From: JANPBY01 sp963805505
GTDB taxonomy: Bacteria; Actinomycetota; Actinomycetes; DATJPE01
Length of the DNA: 64,000 nt
Direction: 5' to 3'
Assembly (NCBI GenBank): GCA_963805505.1
Contig: CAWDUP010000007.1
Location: 806,001-870,000, forward strand
In this document: one piece after another, positions 1 through 8,344 of the stretch
Numbering within the stretch: position 1 is the first letter of the stretch
Layout of the letters: every line of letters starts with the position of its first letter
Translations under genes and position numbers: made by a program
The notes under the pieces: model-generated
What the model saw: the letters and a program-made list of their open reading frames with translations, nothing else
Told to the model about the DNA's origin: nothing
Database searches by the model: none

Positions 1-1
1 G

Positions 2-37
2 GCCGACGTGGCACAAGCCGTCGACACAGAACGGTGA
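2..37 (+). CDS. 3' end of an unidentified upstream gene (partial)
   Basis: An open frame enters from the left edge and reads ADVAQAVDTER before a TGA at 35-37. Its stop overlaps the GTG start of cobS (34-36) as GTGA, the usual translational coupling within an operon. In actinobacteria the gene before cobS is often another cobalamin gene such as cobU or cobT. Eleven residues are too few to identify the family, so this is inferred only from position. Confidence 0.4.
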   Translation, partial: ADVAQAVDTER

Positions 38-843
38 CGGCGCCGAGAGCCAGCCGCTGGACTGCCTGGGCCGACGCCGTACGGCTCGCCGTTGGCACCT
101 TCACCATCGTCGCGACGACGCCGCCGCGTCGTGTCGATCGCCACGTGGCCGCCCGCAGCATGCTTCTCGCACCAGTCGTCGGACTCCTGATCGGCCTGTC
201 GGCCGGAGTCGTGCTGATCAGCAGCCGAGAGGTCTTCGCCGAGCCTCGACTCGCAGCCGGGCTGACCATCGCCTGGATCGCGCTGCTGACCCGCGGTCTG
301 CATCTGGACGGACTGGCCGACAGCGCCGACGGCTTCGGCGCGGCTGTTCGCGGGCGCGAGGCGGCACTGGAGGCGATGCGCCAGCCAGGCATCGGTGCCT
401 TCGGGGCCATCACCGTCGTCCTTGTGCTGATGCTTCAGGTGCTGGCTCTTGGGTCGGCAGTACTGGCCGGGTTCGGAACCGTGGCAGTGGTGACCGCGTG
501 CGTGGTGGGTCGGCTCGCCGCGACCTGTGCCTGCGTCCGAGGCATCCCAGCGGCCCGAGGTGACGGGCTCGGGGCCGCGGTCGCGGGCAGCGTGAGCCGT
601 ACGGCCGCTGCGTTGCTCACCGTCGCCGTGCTCGCCCTGGCCGGGTTGGCTGGGGGTCTGGTGGACGACGACGCCGGCTTTGCCGAAGCACTGCTCGCCC
701 TCACGGCCGTCGGGGTTGGTCTCTGCTTCGGAGGCGTTGTGCTGTGGCGAGGAGTGCGACGCCTCGGTGGGGTGACAGGTGACCTCCTCGGAGCGATCGT
801 CGAGCTCTCGACGTTGGGTGTGCTGCTGACCCTGGCCAGCTGA
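34..843 (+). CDS. cobS: adenosylcobinamide-GDP ribazoletransferase CobS
   Basis: Joins adenosylcobinamide-GDP to alpha-ribazole (phosphate), the last assembly step of cobalamin, in the membrane. The protein is 269 aa with about six hydrophobic segments. The family signature TRGLHLDGLADSADG lies near residues 86-100, with its acidic residues presumed to bind Mg2+, and GGVTGDLLGA lies near the C terminus. Both are typical of CobS. The start is the GTG that overlaps the upstream stop as GTGA, so it is probably the last gene of a cobalamin operon that lies mostly outside the window. The downstream gene gcvT converges on it. Confidence 0.93.
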   Translation: MTAPRASRWTAWADAVRLAVGTFTIVATTPPRRVDRHVAARSMLLAPVVGLLIGLSAGVVLISSREVFAEPRLAAGLTIAWIALLTRGLHLDGLADSADGFGAAVRGREAALEAMRQPGIGAFGAITVVLVLMLQVLALGSAVLAGFGTVAVVTACVVGRLAATCACVRGIPAARGDGLGAAVAGSVSRTAAALLTVAVLALAGLAGGLVDDDAGFAEALLALTAVGVGLCFGGVVLWRGVRRLGGVTGDLLGAIVELSTLGVLLTLAS

Positions 844-859
844 CTGCCTCGTCGGTTGG

Positions 860-1966
860 CTAGCGCTTGGGGTCTGCGTCAACGAACGGCGGCCGCACCA
901 CGGTGAAGCGACTTGACCGCCCGCGTACGTCGATCTCGACCTGGTCACCCTCCTTGACGTCAGGAACCAGCAGGGCGAGCCCGATCCCGAGGCGGCGCGT
1001 GGGCGAGAAAGTCCCCGACGTGACGTGCCCCACCGCCGCGCCGTCCCTGGTCACGTCCATCTGCGGCCGTGGGATTCCCCGGTCGACAGCCACGAGACCG
1101 CGAAGCACCCGCTCCGGCCCCGCCGCACGTTCGGCCAACAGAGCCGCTCGCCCCCAGAAGGCCGCCTTGTCCCACCCGACGGCCCAGCCAGTACGGGCCT
1201 GCACGGGGGTGACCTGCACACTGAGATCCTGCCCGTGCAGCGGATAGCCCATCTCCGTACGCAGGGTGTCTCGTGCGCCTAGCCCGGCGGGTCGCCCACC
1301 GACGGCGGCACACGCGGCAAGCAGGGCGTCCCACATCGGCGGGGTGGACGACCATGCAGGCAGCACCTCATATCCGTGCTCTCCGGTGTAACCAGTCCTG
1401 CAGACCACGACCGGTTCCCCAGCCCACTCCGCGGTGACCCAGCTCATGTAGTCGTGGCCGGCTGGCAGCCCAATCGACGACAACACCTCGGCAGACCGCG
1501 GGCCTTGCACCGCGATGACGCCGTAGGCCTCGTGCTCATCGGTCACCTCCACGCCGGCTGGCGCCGCGGACGCGAGTCGAGCCACCACGTGGGCGGTGTT
1601 GGCCGCGTTGGGAACCAGGAACACCTCCGACGACGATTCGAGGTAGAGGATGAGGTCGTCCACGACCCCCCCGGACTCGTCACAGCACAGGGTGTACTGC
1701 GCCTGCCCGGGCTGGATCCGGGCCAGCGAGTTGGTGAGGCAGGCATCGACGAAGTCCGCTGCGCCCGGACCAGTGACCCGAGCCTTCCCGAGATGACTCA
1801 CGTCGAACACTCCGACCGTCTCGCGCACGGCGGCATGTTCCTTCAGAACTCCCCCAGCGGCGTACTCGATGGGCATGTCCCACCCGCCGAAGTCAGCCAT
1901 CTTGGCGCCGAGCGCGCGATGTCTGGAGTCCAACGGCGAGCGTCGGAGGTCTTGGGGAGATGTCAC
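860..1966 (-). CDS. gcvT: glycine cleavage system aminomethyltransferase (T protein)
   Basis: Transfers the methylene group from the aminomethyl-lipoyl H protein to tetrahydrofolate and releases ammonia. The 368-aa length is usual for GcvT. Near the N terminus FGGWDMPIEY and FDVSHLGKARVTGPGA are visible, and GGVVDDLILYL carries the Asp equivalent to the catalytic Asp of E. coli GcvT. The usual YTGEDGFE motif reads YTGEHGYEV here. No gcvH or gcvP is adjacent, so the rest of the system must lie elsewhere. The GTG start lies 6 nt after a TAGGGT hexamer, which suggests a leaderless mRNA. The gene is divergent from pepA, with 35 bp between the starts. Confidence 0.93.
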   Translation of the reverse strand: MTSPQDLRRSPLDSRHRALGAKMADFGGWDMPIEYAAGGVLKEHAAVRETVGVFDVSHLGKARVTGPGAADFVDACLTNSLARIQPGQAQYTLCCDESGGVVDDLILYLESSSEVFLVPNAANTAHVVARLASAAPAGVEVTDEHEAYGVIAVQGPRSAEVLSSIGLPAGHDYMSWVTAEWAGEPVVVCRTGYTGEHGYEVLPAWSSTPPMWDALLAACAAVGGRPAGLGARDTLRTEMGYPLHGQDLSVQVTPVQARTGWAVGWDKAAFWGRAALLAERAAGPERVLRGLVAVDRGIPRPQMDVTRDGAAVGHVTSGTFSPTRRLGIGLALLVPDVKEGDQVEIDVRGRSSRFTVVRPPFVDADPKR

Positions 1967-1972
1967 GGGCGG

Positions 1973-1978
1973 ACCCTA
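1973..1978 (-). promoter_or_regulatory. gcvT -10 hexamer, leaderless start
   Basis: TAGGGT on the minus strand, 6 nt before the gcvT GTG. At this spacing the transcript would begin at the start codon. There is no room for a Shine-Dalgarno site. Confidence 0.45.
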
Positions 1979-1989
1979 ACGCGTGTGGC

Positions 1990-1995
1990 TAGGCT
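1990..1995 (+). promoter_or_regulatory. pepA -10 hexamer, leaderless start
   Basis: TAGGCT, 6 nt before the pepA GTG at 2002. It lies only 12 bp from the divergent gcvT hexamer, so the two promoters probably compete for polymerase. Confidence 0.45.
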
Positions 1996-2001
1996 CTCGG
2001 C

Positions 2002-3498
2002 GTGACCTCACTCTCGCTGAACGGCAACGATGCCGCCACCGTCAAGGCCGACGCGATCATCATCGGCACCGCAACCACCGGGAAGTCGCGCAAGTCCCTG
2101 GTGCTCGTCGCGGACAAGAAGACGCTCAAGAAGCTGGGCGATCTTTCCGCGACCTTGTCTTCCCTCGGCGCGACCGGCGCCGCCGACGAGGTCGTCAAAG
2201 TGCCGGCGCCACGCGGAGTCGCCGCCACGGTTGTCGTCGCGGTGGGAATGGGCAAGAACGAGCAGTCGTTCTCGGCCGAGACCCTGCGCCGTACGGCGGG
2301 CGCGGCTACGCGCAGCCTGGCCGGAGTACGTCGTGCCGTGCTCGCCCTCCCGGCCGATGGCCCGGCCGACATCGAGGCCATCGCGACCGGCGCCCTCCTT
2401 GGCGCCTACGCGTTCAACACCTTCCGCGGAGTCAGCAAGAGCGACCAGAAGTCACTGCTCGGCAGTGCCGTCATCGCTGGGTTCGCCCCTGCCGACAAGT
2501 CGGCCCGCGCAGCGGTGCGTCGTGCACAGGCGGTCGCCGAGTCGGTCCAGCTGGCCCGCGACTACGTCAACACACCGCCCAACGACCTGCGTCCACCAAG
2601 TTTCGCGTCTCGGGCTGCGGACGCGGCGACCGAGGTCGGGCTCGAGGTCGAGATTCTCGATGAGACGGCCCTGAAAGCCGGCGGCTACGGAGGCATCCTT
2701 GCGGTCGGGCTCGGTTCGGACGCTCCGCCACGCCTGCTCAGGCTCTCTTACCGGCACCCGGCGGCCACCAAGCACCTCGCACTGATCGGCAAGGGCATCA
2801 CCTTCGACACTGGTGGTATCTCGATCAAACCCGCCCTGGGCATGGAGTGGATGAAAAGTGACATGGGCGGTGCCGCTGCGGTCATCTGCGCGACGCTGGC
2901 GGTTGCTCGCCTGGGCCTGCCCGTCAACGTGACGACGTATGCAGCGATGGCCGAGAACATGCCGTCCGGCACGGCCCAGAGACCTTCTGACGTGTTCACC
3001 GCCTACGGCGGCCGGACGGTCGAGGTGCTCAACACCGACGCCGAAGGGCGCCTGGTGATGTGCGATGCCCTCGTGCGAGCGACCGAGGACAACCCCGATT
3101 TCATCGTCGACGTGGCGACGTTGACCGGTGCACAGCTGGTCGCCCTTGGCAGCAGGGTCGCAGGAATCATGTCCAACGACGACGACTTCCGGTCCGCGGT
3201 CCACCGCGCCTCCGAGACGGCCGGCGAATCGATGTGGCCGATGCCGTTGCCGCCCGAGCTTCGCAAGGGCCTGGAGTCGCAGGTCGCGGACATCGCCAAC
3301 CTGGACAACTCCCGATATGGGGGGATGTTGTCGGCAGGCACCTTCCTCAAGGAGTTCGTCGAAGGCTACGCGTGGGCGCATCTCGACATCGCCGGACCGG
3401 CGTTCGAGCACGGATCCCCCTGGGGCTACACGCCCAAGGGAGGCACCGGCTTTGCCGTAAGGACCCTGGTCCAGCTCGCGGAGGATCTGTCGGCCTAG
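2002..3498 (+). CDS. pepA: leucyl aminopeptidase PepA (M17)
   Basis: Cytosolic two-metal aminopeptidase that removes N-terminal residues from peptides. It may also contribute to glutathione-like or mycothiol conjugate turnover. At 498 aa it has an N-terminal macro-like domain and a C-terminal catalytic domain. The metal ligands are visible in order: Lys and Asp in GKGITFDTGGISIKP, Asp in MKSDMGGAAA, and Asp/Glu in NTDAEGRL, which is the M17 signature. The GTG at 2002 is chosen because it lies 6 nt after a TAGGCT -10 element. The gene is monocistronic; the next gene converges on it. Confidence 0.96.
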   Translation: MTSLSLNGNDAATVKADAIIIGTATTGKSRKSLVLVADKKTLKKLGDLSATLSSLGATGAADEVVKVPAPRGVAATVVVAVGMGKNEQSFSAETLRRTAGAATRSLAGVRRAVLALPADGPADIEAIATGALLGAYAFNTFRGVSKSDQKSLLGSAVIAGFAPADKSARAAVRRAQAVAESVQLARDYVNTPPNDLRPPSFASRAADAATEVGLEVEILDETALKAGGYGGILAVGLGSDAPPRLLRLSYRHPAATKHLALIGKGITFDTGGISIKPALGMEWMKSDMGGAAAVICATLAVARLGLPVNVTTYAAMAENMPSGTAQRPSDVFTAYGGRTVEVLNTDAEGRLVMCDALVRATEDNPDFIVDVATLTGAQLVALGSRVAGIMSNDDDFRSAVHRASETAGESMWPMPLPPELRKGLESQVADIANLDNSRYGGMLSAGTFLKEFVEGYAWAHLDIAGPAFEHGSPWGYTPKGGTGFAVRTLVQLAEDLSA

Positions 3499-3522
3499 AG
3501 ACGTTCGGGTGATGGCGCGCGG

Positions 3523-3867
3523 TCAGGTCGGTGGAGGGTCGGTACGGCGCCGGGCCTTCTGCTCGGCGGCACGCCGACTGGTCCAGTCGCGCATGCGCTG
3601 CGGGTAGCCGACGATGGCCGCGTCGTAGATGGGCATCGACAGGCCTTGCGCCCACGCCTGGGCCACTTCTGGCGAAGGCACCCGTCGGCGCGTCCACTCA
3701 CCGTCCACCGCCACCAGCACGACAGTCGTCTCGGTGACGGTGGTCCTGGGTTCGACGAACGCCTCGGTCCCCGGATGAGCAGCCGCGAAGGCCTCCAGAT
3801 GCTTCCGGTCCTCGCTGACGGCTGTTCGCAGCGTGCCAGGGCGCTTCTTGCGCTTGAACAGTCCCAC
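3523..3867 (-). CDS. conserved hypothetical protein between pepA and lpdA
   Basis: A 114-aa basic protein with no signal peptide or membrane segment. It begins MGLFKRKKRPGT, has a central beta-rich stretch (TVTETTVVLVAVDGEWTRRRV) and ends in an Arg/Lys-rich, proline-rich tail. I do not recognise a named domain. Similar small proteins beside pepA and lpdA are known from related actinobacteria, but no function follows from this. A TAGCCT hexamer 6 nt before the GTG start supports both the gene and the start as leaderless. The GTG lies 139 bp from the divergent lpdA. Confidence 0.7.
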   Translation of the reverse strand: MGLFKRKKRPGTLRTAVSEDRKHLEAFAAAHPGTEAFVEPRTTVTETTVVLVAVDGEWTRRRVPSPEVAQAWAQGLSMPIYDAAIVGYPQRMRDWTSRRAAEQKARRRTDPPPT

Positions 3868-3873
3868 GTGCGG

Positions 3874-3879
3874 AGGCTA
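3874..3879 (-). promoter_or_regulatory. -10 hexamer of the hypothetical gene at 3523-3867
   Basis: TAGCCT on the minus strand, 6 nt before the GTG start, the same layout as several other genes in this window. Confidence 0.4.
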
Positions 3880-4006
3880 CAGAACGCGCCCACCACATTC
3901 GGCGAAGCGGGAGCGCGGAGTGTGCCCCACCCATTGGAGAAGCCGACGGCAAAGGTGCGAGGATGGGCGGCGCGGTAGCCACGACGACCCGACGGGAGCA
4001 ACGACG

Positions 4007-5389
4007 GTGAGCGACGAGACGACGTACGACCTCGTCATCCTCGGAGGCGGCAGTGGCGGCTACGCGTGCGCGCTGCGTGGCGCCGAGCTCGGGCTTTCCG
4101 TGGTCCTGGTCGAGCGCGACAAGGTGGGTGGCACCTGCCTGCACCGCGGATGCATACCCACCAAGGCCCTCCTGCACGCCGGTGAAATCGCCGACGGTGC
4201 TCGGGAGAGCGAGCAGTTCGGTGTACGGGCCACGCTGGACGGCATCGACATGGCAGGGGTCAACTCCTACAAGGACGGCGTCACGAGCCGCCTCTACAAG
4301 GGGCTGCAAGGTCTCGTGAAGAGCCGCAGCATCACCTACGTCGAGGGAGAGGGCCGACTTTCCTCGCCGACAACGGTTTCGGTCGGCGACACGACCTACA
4401 CCGGCCGCAACGTCGTGCTCGCCACCGGGTCCTACGCCCGGTCTCTCCCCGGTCTCGACATCGATGGCGCACGGGTGATGACCAGCGATCAGGCCCTGAA
4501 CCTCGACTACGTTCCGCGCTCGGTCGTCGTCTTGGGTGGCGGAGTGATCGGTGTGGAGTTCGCCTCGGTGTGGAAGTCGTTCGGCGCCGAGGTCACCATC
4601 GTCGAGGCACTCCCTCATCTCGTGCCACTCGAGGACGAGTCGAGCTCCAAGCTGCTCGAACGCGCGTATCGCAAGCGTGGCATCAAGACCCACCTCGGCG
4701 CGAGATTCGCGGGTGTCGAGCACACGGCCACTGGCGTCATGGTGTCCCTCGAGGGCGGCGAGCAGATCGAGGCCGATCTGCTCCTCGTCGCCGTAGGACG
4801 CGGCCCCACCTCTGCCGGGCTCGGCTATGAGGAGGCGGGGGTCGCCATGGAGCGCGGCTTCGTCTTGGCCGACGACCTGTGCCGCACCAACGTGCCAGGG
4901 GTCTACGCGGTCGGAGACCTGATCCCCACCCTGCAGCTGGCACACGTCGGATTCGCCGAAGGCATCCTCGTTGCCGAGCACGTCGCTGGACTGAACCCGC
5001 GTCCGATCGACTACGACGGCGTGCCCCGCATCGCCTACTGCGAGCCTGAAGTGGCCTCGGTGGGCATCACGGAGGCCCAGGCGCAGGAACGGTACGGACC
5101 CGACAAGGTCCGCACCGTGACCTACGACCTTGCGGGCAACGGCAAGAGCCAGATCCTGAAGACGGCAGGTGCGGTCAAACTGGTCGCTCTCGTCGATGGC
5201 CCAGTCGTCGGCTTGCACCTTGTCGGCAGCCGGGTCGGTGAGCTGCTCGCCGAGGGCCAACTCATCTACAACTGGGAGGCCTATGCCGACGATGTCGCCA
5301 ACCTCATCCACCCGCACCCGACGATGTCGGAGGCGATGGGTGAAGCGCACCTCGTGCTGGCGGGCAAGCCCTTGCACGCGCACGGCTAG
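4007..5389 (+). CDS. lpdA: dihydrolipoyl dehydrogenase (E3)
   Basis: FAD-dependent E3 that reoxidises dihydrolipoyl groups on E2 and H proteins and passes electrons to NAD+. The open frame extends upstream, but GTG 4007 is preceded by GGAG (3995-3998) at 8 nt, and the protein then begins at the usual place (460 aa). It shows the FAD-binding GGGSGGY at 13-19, the redox disulfide Cys44/Cys49 in GGTCLHRGCIPTK, an NAD-binding VVVLGGGVIGVEFAS, and the C-terminal His-Glu dyad in HPHPTMSEAMGEA. It precedes the E2 gene by 82 bp, so the two probably supply 2-oxoglutarate dehydrogenase. It could also serve the glycine cleavage system whose gcvT lies nearby. Confidence 0.95.
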   Translation: MSDETTYDLVILGGGSGGYACALRGAELGLSVVLVERDKVGGTCLHRGCIPTKALLHAGEIADGARESEQFGVRATLDGIDMAGVNSYKDGVTSRLYKGLQGLVKSRSITYVEGEGRLSSPTTVSVGDTTYTGRNVVLATGSYARSLPGLDIDGARVMTSDQALNLDYVPRSVVVLGGGVIGVEFASVWKSFGAEVTIVEALPHLVPLEDESSSKLLERAYRKRGIKTHLGARFAGVEHTATGVMVSLEGGEQIEADLLLVAVGRGPTSAGLGYEEAGVAMERGFVLADDLCRTNVPGVYAVGDLIPTLQLAHVGFAEGILVAEHVAGLNPRPIDYDGVPRIAYCEPEVASVGITEAQAQERYGPDKVRTVTYDLAGNGKSQILKTAGAVKLVALVDGPVVGLHLVGSRVGELLAEGQLIYNWEAYADDVANLIHPHPTMSEAMGEAHLVLAGKPLHAHG

Positions 5390-5399
5390 CAGTACTGCT
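5388..5399. repeat. 12-bp perfect palindrome at the lpdA stop
   Basis: AGCAGTACTGCT overlaps the lpdA stop codon and lies immediately before the 7-bp tandem repeat. A 6-bp stem with no loop is poor as a terminator. A protein-binding site is possible but unproven. Confidence 0.35.
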
Positions 5400-5402
5400 C
5401 AT

Positions 5403-5444
5403 TGATCACTGTCCATTGACCACTGACCACTGACCTCTGACCAC
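5403..5444 (+). repeat. six contiguous 7-bp tandem repeats (consensus TGACCAC)
   Basis: The units in order are TGATCAC, TGTCCAT, TGACCAC, TGACCAC, TGACCTC, TGACCAC. They sit in exact register between lpdA and sucB, ending 27 bp before the sucB start, and occupy most of the 82-bp gap. The block is AT-richer than its surroundings. It resembles the heptanucleotide STRR repeats described in cyanobacteria in form, but I cannot show a relationship. It would be transcribed if lpdA and sucB are co-transcribed. Confidence 0.8.
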
Positions 5445-5471
5445 CCTCCCCCGATCCGAGGAGTCAACCCG

Positions 5472-7418
5472 ATGCCGGTCTCCGTGACGATGCCCCAGCT
5501 CGGCGAGAGTGTCACCGAAGGCACCGTGACGCGGTGGCTGAAGGCAGAAGGTGACACGGTCGAAGCGGACGAACCGTTGCTGGAGGTCTCGACCGACAAG
5601 GTCGACACCGAGATCCCCAGTCCGGCTTCGGGCGTGCTCACGCGCATCGTGGCCGGCGAGGATGCCGTGGTTCAGGTCGGGGGGGAGCTGGCTGTCATAG
5701 GAGACGCCGCGAGCGGCAACGACGGTGGCGACAAGTCCGCGGACGGCCAGGAGGCCAGTGCGGCGTCCGCGCAGCCTGAACAGCCCCAGCCTGAACAGCC
5801 CCAGCCCGAACAGTCCCAGCCTGAACAGTCCCAACCCGAACAGTCCCAACCCGAAGAGCCCCAGCCCGAAGAGCCCCAGCCCGAACAGTCCCAACCCGCC
5901 GCGGCGGCTGACTCCGGCGCCAGTGGCGAGGGCACGGCGGTCGTACTCCCAGCACTCGGTGAGAGCGTGACGGAGGGCACCGTCACTCGTTGGCTCAAGG
6001 CCGTCGGCGACGAGGTGGCTGCCGACGAAGCGTTGCTCGAAGTCTCCACCGACAAGGTCGACACCGAGATTCCCTCTCCCGCGGCGGGCACGCTGCTGTC
6101 CATCGATGTCGACGAAGATGAGACCGTCCAGGTGGGCGCCGTCCTCGGGCGCATCGGAAGTGCTGGGGTCGCCGCGACGCCGGCTTCCGAGCCATCCTCG
6201 AGTCCCGCAGCGCAAGACACCACCCAGGCGCAGGCACAAGAATCGGCACAAGAGTCGTCAGCGTCCTCGGGCTCCCCGTTCCGTCCTGGGCCGTCTCTTG
6301 TGTCCCCCCCGGTGCAGTCCCCCCAACCGACCCAGCCAGCCCAGCCAGCCCAGCCGGCCGAGCAACCCGAGCCAGCCGAGCCAGCCGAACCGGCCCAACC
6401 ACAAGCCGAAGCCTCGAGTCCCGCCGGCTCCGACGGTTCGGGTGCATCCGACAGCGCTGCCGAGGGGACGTATGTCACTCCCCTCGTCCGCAAGCTGGCC
6501 GCGGAGCACTCAGTCGACCTGTCCACCGTGACCGGGACCGGCGTCGGCGGGCGCATCCGCAAGCAGGACGTGCTCGAAGCTGCGGCGAATGCGCGTACTG
6601 CCACGGTCGCCTCGACGCCCCCTCCCCCAGCGGCCAACGCGGGAGAGCCGGCCCCACGGGCCAAGACGACCGCACCAGAGACAGCGGCGTCAGCCTTGCG
6701 TGGACGGACCGAACCGATGTCCCGGCTGCGCAAGGTCATCGCCGAGCGCATGGTCTCCTCGCTGCAGACCTCAGCCCAGCTGACCAGCGTGGTGGAGGTC
6801 GACGTCAGCCGGATTGCGAGCCTCCGCCAGCGCGCCAAGGCGGATTTCGAGGCCCGCGAGGGCGTCAAGCTGTCCTTCCTGCCGTTCTTCGCCAAGGCCA
6901 CCATCGAGGCCCTTCGTAGTTTCCCGCAGCTGAACGCGAGCATCGACCCCGAGGCGGGCACGGTCTCCTATCACGAGGCCGAACACTTGGGCGTCGCGGT
7001 CGACACCGACCGTGGCCTCCTGGTCCCCGTCATCCGTGATGCCGGCGACCTGAACATCGCAGGTCTCGCCCGTAAGATCAACGATCTCGCCGACCGGACG
7101 CGCAACAACAAGATCACGCCAGACGAGTTGTCGGGCGGGACGTTCACTTTGACCAACACCGGGAGCCGCGGAGCTCTGTTCGACACTCCCATCATCAACC
7201 AACCCCAGGTGGGGATCCTCGGCACCGGAGCCGTTGTCCGACGGCCCGTGGTCGTGACCGACGAGACCGGCGGTGACGTGATCGCCGTACGTTCGATGGT
7301 TTATCTTGCGCTCACCTACGACCACCGTTTGGTCGACGGTGCCGATGCCGCCCGCTTCCTGACCGCGCTCAAGGCCCGACTCGAAGAAGGCGCGTTCGAG
7401 TCCGATCTCGGCCTCTGA
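5472..7418 (+). CDS. sucB: dihydrolipoamide acyltransferase E2, 2-oxoglutarate dehydrogenase type, two lipoyl domains
   Basis: E2 core subunit of a 2-oxo acid dehydrogenase complex, most likely the succinyltransferase. It is 648 aa long. Lipoyl domain 1 covers residues 1-76 with lipoyl Lys43 in STDKVDTEIPSP. A Gln-Pro-Glu repeat linker follows at about 101-140. Lipoyl domain 2 covers about 155-232 with Lys195 in the same motif. A second Pro/Ala/Glu linker contains AQPAQPAQPAEQ. The E1/E3-binding domain is at about 333-370 (TPLVRKLAAEHSVDLSTVTG) and the catalytic domain runs from about 410, with HRLVDG near 617-622. A GAGGAG Shine-Dalgarno precedes the ATG. The lpdA gene is immediately upstream, but no E1 gene is in the window. 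A branched-chain or pyruvate E2 role cannot be fully excluded. Confidence 0.92.
   Translation: MPVSVTMPQLGESVTEGTVTRWLKAEGDTVEADEPLLEVSTDKVDTEIPSPASGVLTRIVAGEDAVVQVGGELAVIGDAASGNDGGDKSADGQEASAASAQPEQPQPEQPQPEQSQPEQSQPEQSQPEEPQPEEPQPEQSQPAAAADSGASGEGTAVVLPALGESVTEGTVTRWLKAVGDEVAADEALLEVSTDKVDTEIPSPAAGTLLSIDVDEDETVQVGAVLGRIGSAGVAATPASEPSSSPAAQDTTQAQAQESAQESSASSGSPFRPGPSLVSPPVQSPQPTQPAQPAQPAEQPEPAEPAEPAQPQAEASSPAGSDGSGASDSAAEGTYVTPLVRKLAAEHSVDLSTVTGTGVGGRIRKQDVLEAAANARTATVASTPPPPAANAGEPAPRAKTTAPETAASALRGRTEPMSRLRKVIAERMVSSLQTSAQLTSVVEVDVSRIASLRQRAKADFEAREGVKLSFLPFFAKATIEALRSFPQLNASIDPEAGTVSYHEAEHLGVAVDTDRGLLVPVIRDAGDLNIAGLARKINDLADRTRNNKITPDELSGGTFTLTNTGSRGALFDTPIINQPQVGILGTGAVVRRPVVVTDETGGDVIAVRSMVYLALTYDHRLVDGADAARFLTALKARLEEGAFESDLGL
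5772..5891 (+). repeat. eight 15-bp in-frame repeats encoding QPE(Q/E)(P/S)
   Basis: Eight perfect-register 15-bp units inside sucB encode QPEQP twice, QPEQS three times, QPEEP twice and QPEQS once, in that order. They form the flexible linker after lipoyl domain 1. Units with near-identical DNA imply recent expansion by slippage or unequal exchange, so copy number probably varies between strains. Confidence 0.92.
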
Positions 7419-7428
7419 GCGGCCACTG

Positions 7429-8343
7429 GTGATCCAACCCTCGGGCTTCCAACACGCCCTCGCTTTCGAAGACCAGCGCGCCGTCGTCGTGGAGGTCGGG
7501 GGTGGGCTGCGGTCCTACTCGACGGCTCGGGGCGACGTCCTCGAGGGATATCCGGTCGAGGACATGGCCGACGCCGGGCGCGGTCAACTGCTCACACCAT
7601 GGCCGAACAGGATCGAGGACGGCAGGTATGCGTGGGCCGACGCAGAGCACCAGCTCAGCCTGACCGAACCCGGTCGACACAACGCCATCCACGGCCTGAC
7701 CCGCTGGGCGAGCTGGTCAACCTTGGTCGCGCGGGCGAACACGGTGTCGCTGGGCTGTGTGCTGCACGCACAGCCGGGCTATCCGTTCACGCTGAGCTTG
7801 CGAGTCGACTACGTCCTGGACGCTGGCGGCCTGACCGTCACCGTGTCCGCCACCAACGAGGGCGACTCGGACTGCCCATTCGGGATGGGGGCGCATCCCT
7901 ATCTCACCGGCGGCGGGCGACTGATCGACGCCATGGAGCTGACGAGTCCCGCCGAGACAGTGCTCGTGCATGACCAGCGAGGGATTCCGCAGTCCCGCAC
8001 GTCGGTGGCCGGGACGGCCTATGACTTCCGCTCCGGCAGGGCCATCGAGGACACCGCGCTCGACCACGCGTTCACTGACCTGGTTCGTGACGAAGACGCC
8101 ACAGCCTGCGTCAAGCTCGCCGATCCCAGCACCGGTCGCGTCCTCGAGCTCTGGATGGATGAGGGCTATGACCACCTGATGCTCTTCACCGGCGATCCAC
8201 TGCCCGATGACCGACGCCGCCGGGGGCTCGGCGTGGAACCGATGACGTGCCCGCCCAATGCCTTCCGGACCGGCGAGGACGTGATTCGACTGGCCCCCGG
8301 CTCGACCACCTCGGCCTCCTGGGGCTTAAGAGAGCAGGACTGA
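7429..8343 (+). CDS. aldose 1-epimerase family protein
   Basis: Predicted galactose-mutarotase-fold enzyme of 304 aa that interconverts alpha and beta anomers of hexoses or hexose phosphates. Visible family features are NRIEDGRYAW, HNAIHGLTRWASW with a conserved His, FGMGAHPYLT with the second His, and GVEPMTCPPNAF near the C terminus with the acidic base. The GTG start lies 10 nt after the sucB stop, and the gene ends 1 nt before the ATG of the G6PD gene. The pairing with G6PD suggests it supplies the beta anomer of glucose 6-phosphate. The exact sugar cannot be read from the sequence. Confidence 0.85.
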   Translation: MIQPSGFQHALAFEDQRAVVVEVGGGLRSYSTARGDVLEGYPVEDMADAGRGQLLTPWPNRIEDGRYAWADAEHQLSLTEPGRHNAIHGLTRWASWSTLVARANTVSLGCVLHAQPGYPFTLSLRVDYVLDAGGLTVTVSATNEGDSDCPFGMGAHPYLTGGGRLIDAMELTSPAETVLVHDQRGIPQSRTSVAGTAYDFRSGRAIEDTALDHAFTDLVRDEDATACVKLADPSTGRVLELWMDEGYDHLMLFTGDPLPDDRRRRGLGVEPMTCPPNAFRTGEDVIRLAPGSTTSASWGLREQD

Positions 8344-8344
8344 C

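Noticed and set aside
3698..5383. 561-codon minus-strand open frame opposite lpdA
   Set aside because: Antisense shadow of lpdA; composition is typical of frame -1 in high-GC genes and no domain is visible.
5772..5891. Possible CRISPR array in sucB
   Set aside because: The 15-bp units are contiguous without spacers and stay in frame, encoding a protein linker.
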